DNA from: Bacillota bacterium
GTDB taxonomy: Bacteria > Bacillota > Limnochordia > Darwinibacteriales > Darwinibacteriaceae
DNA length: 8,043 bases
Reading direction: 5' to 3'
NCBI GenBank assembly: GCA_012799535.1
Contig: JAAZLB010000205.1
Coordinates: 1 to 8,043 of the forward strand
The translations under genes were made by a program, and so were the position numbers. Positions 1 through 5,722 of the stretch are shown here, piece after piece. How positions within the stretch are numbered: the first letter of the stretch is position 1; every line of letters starts with the position of its first letter. The notes below the pieces were generated by a model. The model searched no databases, was not told where the DNA came from, and worked only from the letters and a program-made list of their open reading frames with translations.

Positions 1-377
1 CGCATATTCCCATCTAGAGCATGGGTTGTACCACTCATAAAATCTACTATTCTTTGAGCCTCTCCTTTGTTCACCAAATGTAGGCGCACAATTAAAGATT
101 TGCGGTTTTTTAGATGTTGTACATAACCCTTTACGTCTTCAAAAGCTCTCGGTTCTACAATATACATTTTACTTTGCCCCATCTGACCACCTGATAGACC
201 TACTAAATTAGGTTTAGCAGCTGGACGCGGTTCTCCCCCTTGTCTTTTTGAACGGTCACGACGCAAAGGCACTACATCTTCTTCTATGCTATGTTGTACC
301 AGTGCCGGCTGCTCCCCTTCTTCGTAGTCCTCTTTGACCCCTAGTAGCACTTTCAACTTGTCTACAAAATCACTCAT
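1..377 (-). CDS. sepF: Cell division protein SepF (partial, C-terminus outside window)
   Basis: SepF is a cytoplasmic, membrane-associated FtsZ partner that polymerises into rings and helps form the septum in Gram-positive bacteria. I translated 125 codons from the ATG at 377. The N-terminus MSDFVDKLKVLLG is a probable amphipathic membrane-binding helix. Residues 18-65 are a charged, Gly/Pro-rich linker. The conserved core begins at KMYIVEPRAFEDV and continues through RKSLIVRLHLVNKGEAQRIVDFMSGTTHALDGNM, the typical SepF fold. Only the last 20-30 residues should be missing, beyond the left edge. The start has GGAGG 7 nt upstream (AAGGAGGATAAGGATG), inside the end of yggS; the coding regions overlap by 8 nt, so translation is coupled. 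Confidence 0.95.
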   Translation of the reverse strand, partial: MSDFVDKLKVLLGVKEDYEEGEQPALVQHSIEEDVVPLRRDRSKRQGGEPRPAAKPNLVGLSGGQMGQSKMYIVEPRAFEDVKGYVQHLKNRKSLIVRLHLVNKGEAQRIVDFMSGTTHALDGNM

Positions 378-1053
378 CCTTATCCTCCTTCGCAAACAGG
401 GCCGATCCAATGCGTACTAGCGTGGCTCCCTCTTCGATTGCTACTTCAAAATCATTCGTCATGCCCATGGACAAAGTGTCCCAACAGACACCAAGTTCCT
501 GTTGTAAACTATCATAGATCCGTTTAGTTTCACGAAAAATTGGGCGGGTTTCTTCGGCTTCTACAAAGGGAGCCATGGTCATAATTCCCCGCACCTGAAG
601 ATTCGGACAGTCCAGTAATACTCTCTGGGTAAAACTCTTTACTTCACTAGTATCTAAGCCACTCTTACTTGCTTCACCTGCCACATTGACTTGAATTAAC
701 ACACCTTGGAGCTTCCCCCATTGTTTAGCCCGAGCATTTAATGCCTCGGCCAAACTCCAGCGATCTAGAGAATGAATTAGGTCAAAAGGCTCACAGAAGC
801 GCACCTTATTCGTCTGCAAACTACCGATAAAATGCCATTTCGCATCGGGGAATCGTTCAATACGCTTTGTAGCATCCTGAATCCGGTTTTCCCCAAAGAC
901 CCCTAAACCCGCATCGAATAATTCTTGTACTTCCTCATCAGAGGCGTATTTAGTAACCCCTAACAACTGTATAGATGATTCATCCCGCCCACTTCTACGG
1001 GCGGCTTGTCTAATTTTATGCTGTACTTGTTCCAAATTATCCCTAATAATCAT
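370..1053 (-). CDS. yggS: Pyridoxal phosphate homeostasis protein (YggS/YlmE family)
   Basis: This is a cytoplasmic PLP-binding protein of the YggS/YlmE/PROSC family, a single-domain TIM barrel resembling the N-terminal domain of alanine racemase. It has no known enzyme activity and helps control vitamin B6 and amino-acid balance. The length of 227 residues is normal. Visible motifs, numbered from the ATG at 1053, are LLGVTK with the PLP lysine at position 35, FGENRIQDA (53-61), HFIGSLQTNK (74-83), the GIMTMAP segment, and LSMGMTNDFEVAIEEGATLVRIGSALF at the phosphate-binding end. The ATG at 1053 is preferred over GTG at 1062: the N-terminus MIIRDNL then fits the family, and AAGGTGG lies 5 nt upstream. 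It overlaps sepF by 8 nt, the usual ylmE-ylmF arrangement of the division cluster. Confidence 0.95.
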   Translation of the reverse strand: MIIRDNLEQVQHKIRQAARRSGRDESSIQLLGVTKYASDEEVQELFDAGLGVFGENRIQDATKRIERFPDAKWHFIGSLQTNKVRFCEPFDLIHSLDRWSLAEALNARAKQWGKLQGVLIQVNVAGEASKSGLDTSEVKSFTQRVLLDCPNLQVRGIMTMAPFVEAEETRPIFRETKRIYDSLQQELGVCWDTLSMGMTNDFEVAIEEGATLVRIGSALFAKEDKDE

Positions 1054-1092
1054 TATTTCCACCTTATCAATCTTTTTCCTTCTCCAAGGATC

Positions 1093-1914
1093 CTAGATAA
1101 AACTGAGAAGGATCACTAAAGCACCAATAAACCAAGTATAATAAGAAAACCAAATCAGTTTTCCTCTTTTTACTAAATCCAACAATAAATGAATAGCTAA
1201 ATAACCGGTAATGGCTGAAGCGAATAACCCGGTAATTAACGCTCCACTCCCTATGCTAGTTGTGCCTCCGAAAAGATCGTCTAAAGAAAAGACTAGGGCG
1301 CCAAGAATGGCAGGAATGGAAAGTAGAAAGGAGAACCGAGCGGCACTATCCCGATCCAACCCCCTAGCTAAACCAACTGCAATCGTTGTTCCCGAACGGG
1401 AAACACCTGGTAAAACCGCTAAAGCCTGACCTAAACCAATTAATAAGGCGTCCACAGAGGAAATCCCGGTTAAATCTTTGCCACCAGTCTCAACACGTTG
1501 GCTTAAATATAGAATGGTACCTGTAATCAGGAGTGCAAAGCCTACGAAGAGGCTACTCATAAACAAACTTTCGATCCGCTCTTTAAAGATTAAAGCTAAA
1601 ATAACCACTGGTAGAGTAGCTAAAATGATTCCCCACAGTAAAGCACACCCAGAATCTGTTTGTACCAAAGTCTTGGCTTGTTTCGGGTGGACCAAAAGCT
1701 TAAAAAAAGAGGTAATCAACAGGAGTACTTCTTCCCAAAAGACAACCAAAACCGCTAATAGAGTCCCCACATGAACCACTACTTCAAAAACCAAGGAGGG
1801 TTCTTGGACCTTTAAAAGTTGCGTAAATAAAACCAAATGTCCTGAAGAGCTAACAGGCAAAAACTCGGTTAAACCTTGAATAATTCCTAAAAACGCAGCT
1901 TCAATAATTGACAC
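1093..1914 (-). CDS. uppP: Undecaprenyl-diphosphatase (BacA/UppP type)
   Basis: UppP removes the terminal phosphate from undecaprenyl diphosphate, recycling the lipid carrier for peptidoglycan and other wall polymers and giving low-level bacitracin resistance. It is an integral membrane protein whose active site faces the outside. With the start chosen here it has 273 residues, normal for the family. The signature QGLTEFLPVSSSGHL (13-27) carries the (E/Q)xxxE motif and the conserved histidine, and PGVSRSGTT (169-177) is the second catalytic motif with its arginine. I prefer GTG at 1914 over TTG at 1917 because GGGGAG at 1923-1928 is then 8 nt away and the N-terminus becomes MSIIEAAFLG, matching relatives. 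It lies 19 nt after the Na/Pi gene, probably in one operon with it and with yggS downstream. Confidence 0.94.
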   Translation of the reverse strand: MSIIEAAFLGIIQGLTEFLPVSSSGHLVLFTQLLKVQEPSLVFEVVVHVGTLLAVLVVFWEEVLLLITSFFKLLVHPKQAKTLVQTDSGCALLWGIILATLPVVILALIFKERIESLFMSSLFVGFALLITGTILYLSQRVETGGKDLTGISSVDALLIGLGQALAVLPGVSRSGTTIAVGLARGLDRDSAARFSFLLSIPAILGALVFSLDDLFGGTTSIGSGALITGLFASAITGYLAIHLLLDLVKRGKLIWFSYYTWFIGALVILLSFI

Positions 1915-1933
1915 CAACTACACTCCCCTTCAA

Positions 1934-2884
1934 TCAACCTTTATTATTCTTGTTTTTCTGGCGTATTCCTGCCCACCACCAGGCTACTTCCGCAAGATAA
2001 TCTAAAAAGGGCAAGGCAATTAAGGCGGTAATGGCATTAAACAAGGTGTGAGCGTTGGCCACTTGCCGAGCTGTAGAAGTGGCAGTATAACTCACTAGCC
2101 TTAAGAACCATGGAAACAAGGGCAAAACCAAGAGCACTCCCCCAAGATTAAACAAAAGATCAGCGTAAGCGGTAGCCTTACTTGCCCGATCTCGTCCCAT
2201 TCCTGAGATAAGGGTGGTAATTACCGTACCAATATTACTTCCTAGGGCTAAGCCAATTGCAGCAGGCAGAGAAAGTAAATTCAAACTAGTTAGACTCACA
2301 ACTAATCCGGTCACCGCACTACTAGACTGGACAAGAGCGGTCAGGACCAGGCCAACAAGAATTGCTTGTGTTGGAGTATCTGTGAGGTTAAGCAAAGCTG
2401 ATTGAACTGGAGGATGCTGTAAGAGAGGACTCAAGCTAGCGGTGGTTACAGTAAGACCGTAAAAAAGGGCCCCTAAACCAAAAGCGGCCAAGCCAATTGA
2501 GGGAGTGCCATGGAGACGATAGAGCAAAAATCCCCCGATTAAAAGGGGCCAAGCTAAAAAATTTAAGGGGAGTGACATAATTTGGGCTGTAAGGGTTGTA
2601 CCAATATTAGCGCCTAAGATCACTCCAAATGCTTGGGCAATAGAAAGCACACCACTATCTACTAAAATCACCATAGTGGATGCGATAGCACTACTACTTT
2701 GTACCAGGATAGTGCCAAAGAGACCTGCAAGAACACTCCTCCCCTTCGTGTTAGTCAAGCCGGTTAGTAGAAATCGTAGACGGTGACCCAAAACCCCTTC
2801 AAAAGCGCTACTAATTAGTTTCAATCCCAATAAAAAAATCGCCATACCCACAGCAAAGCCGCTCAACAAAAAAGAGATTCTCAT
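1934..2884 (-). CDS. Na/Pi cotransporter family protein (NptA/PNaS type, no PhoU domain)
   Basis: This is a polytopic membrane protein of the Na+-dependent phosphate symporter family. It has the two inverted repeats that define the family: QSSSA at 62-66 with GANIGTT at 91-97, and QSSSA at 186-190 with GSNIGT at 215-220. A further HTLFN at 279-283 is also typical. Hydrophobic spans cover most of the chain, and a basic tail ends it. At 316 residues it lacks the C-terminal PhoU-like regulatory domain present in the roughly 540-residue members. The ATG at 2884 gives the expected N-terminus (LLSGFAVGMAIFLLG), but the nearest Shine-Dalgarno is 19 nt away and lies in a hairpin with the start codon. 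An earlier ATG at 2895 has ideal spacing but reads only four codons. uppP follows after 16-19 nt. Transport direction and substrate are inferred from family only. Confidence 0.88.
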   Translation of the reverse strand: MRISFLLSGFAVGMAIFLLGLKLISSAFEGVLGHRLRFLLTGLTNTKGRSVLAGLFGTILVQSSSAIASTMVILVDSGVLSIAQAFGVILGANIGTTLTAQIMSLPLNFLAWPLLIGGFLLYRLHGTPSIGLAAFGLGALFYGLTVTTASLSPLLQHPPVQSALLNLTDTPTQAILVGLVLTALVQSSSAVTGLVVSLTSLNLLSLPAAIGLALGSNIGTVITTLISGMGRDRASKATAYADLLFNLGGVLLVLPLFPWFLRLVSYTATSTARQVANAHTLFNAITALIALPFLDYLAEVAWWWAGIRQKNKNNKG

Positions 2885-2908
2885 ATGAAAACCATATGAA
2901 AATCTCCT
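2868..2908 (-). terminator. Hairpin plus U6 overlapping the Na/Pi gene start (attenuator or translation lock)
   Basis: In minus-strand RNA, AGGAGATTTTCATATG (2908-2893), loop GTTTT (2892-2888) and CATATGAGAATCTCTT (2887-2872) pair over 16 bp with two G-U wobbles. Counting only the inner 14 bp, the stem is followed directly by six T residues (2873-2868), the layout of an intrinsic terminator. The 5' arm contains the only Shine-Dalgarno (AGGAGA) and the 3' arm contains the ATG of the Na/Pi gene (2884-2882). It begins 10 nt after the ylzJ stop. It could end the rnj-tepA-ylzJ transcript, block translation of the next gene, or do both. Confidence 0.65.
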
Positions 2909-2918
2909 AAGGCTTAGA

Positions 2919-3128
2919 CTATGTCCAGCGGACTATGGATCCTGGCTGACAGTTTTCCACAAGATAGTCTTGAGGGTTGGAGCTAATAATACGTACTACC
3001 TTAGCTGCAAAATCCCCTTGGGGTTCCACCTCCATTAATAGCCCACCGATAGTCAATTCAAACGTAGGAGTAGGTTCTTGGTCTATTCCTTCTAAGACAT
3101 CCTCAAGTGGTACCACAGTATACAACAT
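2919..3128 (-). CDS. ylzJ: YlzJ-like small protein of unknown function
   Basis: This encodes a 69-residue soluble acidic protein starting [14 protein letters not shown], which fits the YlzJ-like family (MIYTPVPLE-type start) found next to tepA in Bacillus and Clostridia. The family has no established biochemical function. There is no signal peptide or membrane segment. Acidic residues cluster near the N-terminus, and a phrase near residues 37-49 (QGDFAAKVVRIIS) looks like a beta strand/helix element. The ATG shares its A with the tepA stop (TAATG), with a GGGGGA ribosome site inside the tepA end, so the two are translationally coupled and may work together. The assignment rests on length, N-terminus and neighbourhood. 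The stop lies 10 nt before a hairpin that covers the next gene's start. Confidence 0.85.
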   Translation of the reverse strand: MLYTVVPLEDVLEGIDQEPTPTFELTIGGLLMEVEPQGDFAAKVVRIISSNPQDYLVENCQPGSIVRWT

Positions 3129-3850
3129 TATTGCATTCCCCCTACGGGGCCCTCTATGGAACGTTGGGAGACTAGTTGTGACAAACGGCTTAGAGCGGTA
3201 CCCACGCCCCCAACTTCGTCAATTAAACCTACCCGCACCGCTTCTTCTCCAACCAAGACTGTGCCCACATCCCGCACTAGCTCACCGGTGCGAAACATCA
3301 TATCTCGTAATACATCCGTGCTAACCCGTGAGTGCTCCACAATAAAGCGAATCACTCGATCCTGCATCTTATCCAAATACTCATAGGTCTGGGGCACCCC
3401 AATCACTAGACCACTAAGGCGAATGGGGTGGATGGTCATGGTTGCTGTGGCAGAAATCACAGAATAGTCCGCAGCCACAGCAATGGGAGCCCCAATAGAA
3501 TGACCTCCACCAAGTACTAAGGATACAGTTGGTGTGGTCATTGTTTTAAGCATCTCCGCGATGGCCAAGCCTGCCTCTATATCCCCTCCTACGGTATTAA
3601 GGACAACCAAAAGTCCCTTAATCTTTGGATTTTGCTCAATAGCTACCAATTGGGGAATCACATGTTCATATTTGGTAGTTTTGTTACGAGGGGGCAAGAC
3701 CATATGCCCCTCAATTTGGCCTATGATGGTTAAACAGTGATACGGTTGTACTTCAGCGCCAGGAGATGTGGGCGGTAACTCCACTTGCCCCAGTTCTTTA
3801 ATGGTTTGCAGTGTCACTTCTTCCTCCGGAAGACCTGGTTGCTCAGACAT
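3128..3850 (-). CDS. tepA: ClpP-like serine protease TepA (YmfB family)
   Basis: The protein is a cytoplasmic member of the ClpP/crotonase fold, 240 residues. In B. subtilis the homologue TepA has been linked to protein translocation and to protein degradation in spore outgrowth; no Clp ATPase partner is assured. After a low-complexity N-terminus (1-35) comes an [16 protein letters not shown] segment (85-100, oxyanion hole/strand region), [11 protein letters not shown] (114-124) with the probable nucleophile Ser118, and TMTIHPIR (137-144) with the probable catalytic His141. The aspartate of the triad is not certain. Identity is backed by position: RNase J upstream and the YlzJ-like gene downstream, as in B. 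subtilis. The ATG start has a strong AAAGGAGG site 7 nt away, but that site is buried in a 16-bp hairpin. The TAA stop overlaps the next start codon. Confidence 0.93.
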   Translation of the reverse strand: MSEQPGLPEEEVTLQTIKELGQVELPPTSPGAEVQPYHCLTIIGQIEGHMVLPPRNKTTKYEHVIPQLVAIEQNPKIKGLLVVLNTVGGDIEAGLAIAEMLKTMTTPTVSLVLGGGHSIGAPIAVAADYSVISATATMTIHPIRLSGLVIGVPQTYEYLDKMQDRVIRFIVEHSRVSTDVLRDMMFRTGELVRDVGTVLVGEEAVRVGLIDEVGGVGTALSRLSQLVSQRSIEGPVGGMQ

Positions 3851-3855
3851 GGAAA

Positions 3856-3896
3856 TTCCTCCTTTCCTATCAGTTAGTATGATAAGAAAGGAGGAA
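3856..3896 (-). promoter_or_regulatory. 16-bp hairpin sequestering the tepA ribosome-binding site
   Basis: In minus-strand RNA, TTCCTCCTTTCTTATC (3896-3881), a 9-nt loop (3880-3872), and GATAGGAAAGGAGGAA (3871-3856) pair over 16 bp with one U-G wobble. The 3' arm holds the whole tepA Shine-Dalgarno AAAGGAGG (3865-3858), which lies 7 nt before the tepA ATG. The 5' arm includes CCTCCTTTCT, the anti-Shine-Dalgarno sequence found at the 3' end of bacillary 16S rRNA. No U tract follows, so it is unlikely to be a terminator. It starts 17 nt after the rnj stop codon. A translation lock, or a processing/stability element between rnj and tepA, fits best. Confidence 0.7.
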
Positions 3897-3913
3897 CTCT
3901 AAACATTACTTCG

Positions 3914-5578
3914 TTAAATTTCCATAATAATGGGGAGAATCATTGGCCTTCTTTTCGTTTTCTCCCAGACATAGCGATTCAAAGAATCCCGGACTGCACT
4001 TTTTAAGGCACCCCATTCAGTCTGATTCTGAGCTACACAGGCATCCAATGCTTCTTTCGCTTTGAGACGTGCCCCTTCCATAAGTTCTTCTGATTCACGA
4101 ACATAGACAAAGCCCCGGGAGACAATGTCTGGGCCAGACACAACTTTACCTGACTGTTTGTTGACCGTAACTACCACAATTAGAATTCCGTCAGTGGATA
4201 GTTGCCGGCGATCTCTCAAGACGATATTACCCACATCACCTACACCGAGACCGTCTACAAAGACTTGGCCCGCCACTACCCGATCCTTAATCTGCACCCC
4301 TTCAGATGAAAATTCAACGGGTAACCCAATTTCACTAATAATAATGTTTTCCTTGGGAATACCTGTTGCTTCTGCTAATTCTGCGTGTTTCAAAAGCATG
4401 CGATGTTCCCCATGAATGGGTATAAAATAGCGGGGCTTACACAGATTCAGCAAAAGCTTAAGTTCTTCTTGCTGGGCGTGTCCAGAAGTGTGCACACCTA
4501 GATGAGGTTCGTAAATCACATTAGCGCCCTCTTTGAAGAGTTGATTAATAATGCGACCTACAGATTTTTCATTACCGGGAATTGGCGAAGCAGAAATAAT
4601 TACAGTATCACCAGGAGCAATGGAAATACGATTATGCTCTGCCATGGCCATCCGACTTAAAGCAGACATGGGCTCCCCTTGGCTGCCAGTTGTAATCACT
4701 ACCGATTTCTCTCGGGGCAATCGATCTAATTGATCAAGCTCTACTAAGGTGTTTTCCGGAATATCTAGATACCCTAGTTCACTTGCTACCTCTACAACCC
4801 TAATCATACTTCGGCCGGTTACACTTACATGGCGTCCTTCCCGTACCGCCGCATCAAAAATCTGCTGAATGCGGTGGACGTTAGAAGCAAAAGTGGCCAC
4901 AAATATGCGCCCTTCCGCTCTTGAGAAAAGCTGCTCGAAGGTTTCCCCAACCTTTTTTTCCGATGCAGTATAACCAGGACGCTCCGCATTAGTAGAATCG
5001 GATAATAAACATAAGACCCCTTGTTTACCCAAATGGGCAAATTTATAGTAATCCGCCACATTCCCATCATAGGGTGTTTGATCGAATTTAAAGTCACTAC
5101 AATGGACAATAGCACCCAAGGGAGTATGGAAAGCCAAGGCTACAACACCGGCAATACTATGATTAACGTGAATAAACTCCACATCGAAATTACCCACTTG
5201 TATTCTTTGACCTGCACTAATCTCCCGCAGATCCGTGCTTCTTTCTAATCCATGTTCGATAAGTTTAACCCGAAGTAAACCTAAGGTTAGTCGTGTTCCG
5301 TAGACGGGCACATTTAACTGGCGTAAAACATAAGGTACGCCTCCAATATGGTCTTCGTGCCCATGGGTTAGAAAAATCCCCTTTACACGGCTGGCGTTTT
5401 CCACCAGGTACGTGATATCAGGAATGACCAGATCCACACCGGGCATATCCTCTTCAGGGAACATCACTCCAGCATCGACAATGGCAAGATCCCCGCCGAT
5501 CTCAACCACCATCATGTTCTTACCGATCTCGCCCAGTCCACCCAAGGGAACTAAACGTATATTATTTTTTTTGGTCAT
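3914..5578 (-). CDS. rnj: Ribonuclease J (metallo-beta-lactamase/beta-CASP RNase)
   Basis: RNase J is a zinc-dependent endonuclease and 5'-3' exonuclease that drives mRNA decay and rRNA/RNA maturation in Firmicutes. At 554 residues it is full length. The metallo-beta-lactamase core shows HGHEDHIGG at 72-80 (metal ligands His72, His74, Asp76, His77), His140 in HVNHSI and Asp162 in HCSDFKFD. The beta-CASP part shows HTSGHAQQEEL from 363 (phosphate-binding HxSGH) and His389 in PIHGEHRML. The C-terminal dimerisation domain ends in RRPMILPIIMEI, as is typical. In B. subtilis the gene at this position, between dapA and tepA, is rnjB; whether this organism has a second RNase J cannot be seen. The ATG at 5578 has GGAGGTG at 5590-5596, 11 nt away, slightly long. 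The leader has its own promoter and a hairpin. A 63-nt gap containing a 16-bp hairpin separates it from tepA. Confidence 0.96.
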   Translation of the reverse strand: MTKKNNIRLVPLGGLGEIGKNMMVVEIGGDLAIVDAGVMFPEEDMPGVDLVIPDITYLVENASRVKGIFLTHGHEDHIGGVPYVLRQLNVPVYGTRLTLGLLRVKLIEHGLERSTDLREISAGQRIQVGNFDVEFIHVNHSIAGVVALAFHTPLGAIVHCSDFKFDQTPYDGNVADYYKFAHLGKQGVLCLLSDSTNAERPGYTASEKKVGETFEQLFSRAEGRIFVATFASNVHRIQQIFDAAVREGRHVSVTGRSMIRVVEVASELGYLDIPENTLVELDQLDRLPREKSVVITTGSQGEPMSALSRMAMAEHNRISIAPGDTVIISASPIPGNEKSVGRIINQLFKEGANVIYEPHLGVHTSGHAQQEELKLLLNLCKPRYFIPIHGEHRMLLKHAELAEATGIPKENIIISEIGLPVEFSSEGVQIKDRVVAGQVFVDGLGVGDVGNIVLRDRRQLSTDGILIVVVTVNKQSGKVVSGPDIVSRGFVYVRESEELMEGARLKAKEALDACVAQNQTEWGALKSAVRDSLNRYVWEKTKRRPMILPIIMEI

Positions 5579-5631
5579 GCAGTTCTATACACCTCCATAA
5601 TCTATGACTGTGATCAAGCTTTCAATAATCT

Positions 5632-5657
5632 AACCACCGCCGGCCAATTAGGTGGTT
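5632..5657 (-). other. Hairpin in the rnj leader
   Basis: On the minus strand AACCACC (5657-5651) and GGTGGTT (5638-5632) form a perfect 7-bp stem around a 12-nt loop that contains the palindrome GCCGGC. It lies in the predicted 5' leader of RNase J, downstream of the promoter. No T run follows, so it is not a usual terminator for the MATE gene. The 5' arm contains CACCT, which could alternatively pair with AGGTG of the rnj ribosome-binding site. A regulatory role is only a possibility. Confidence 0.4.
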
Positions 5658-5693
5658 GAATCGCGCCAAACCGAACAAGTCATACATTCTTAT

Positions 5694-5722
5694 ATTATAC
5701 ACAGCTTGGGAGAAATAATCAA
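5694..5722 (-). promoter_or_regulatory. Sigma-A type promoter for rnj-tepA-ylzJ
   Basis: On the minus strand TTGATT (5722-5717) is followed after exactly 17 nt by TATAAT (5699-5694), a perfect -10 and a 4/6 match to the -35 consensus TTGACA. The -35 element overlaps the TGA stop of the MATE gene (5721-5719). Transcription would begin near 5687, leaving a leader of about 110 nt before the RNase J start. This is the strongest promoter I found in the window and makes rnj the first gene of its transcript. Confidence 0.75.

Noticed and set aside
1077..1112. Perfect 8-bp inverted repeat TCCTTCTC/GAGAAGGA around the uppP stop
   Set aside because: The loop is 20 nt, an A run rather than a T run follows, and the yggS ribosome site is not in the stem, so neither terminator nor lock is supported.
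3856..3896. The rnj-tepA hairpin as an intrinsic terminator
   Set aside because: Only three T residues follow, and not immediately; the arm contains the tepA ribosome site, so a translation or processing role fits better.
4125..4415. Plus-strand open frame of 96 codons opposite rnj
   Set aside because: It is antisense to strongly conserved RNase J sequence, has no recognisable protein features, and behaves as a shadow frame. The same applies to other plus-strand open frames, for example 2977-3324 and 6221-6547.
5575..5598. Seven-codon ORF (MEVYRTA) whose TGA overlaps the rnj ATG
   Set aside because: Its ATG overlaps the Shine-Dalgarno that serves rnj and it has no ribosome site of its own; chance is the simplest explanation.
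5632..5657. The leader hairpin as terminator of the MATE gene
   Set aside because: It has no T run after the stem and lies downstream of the rnj promoter.
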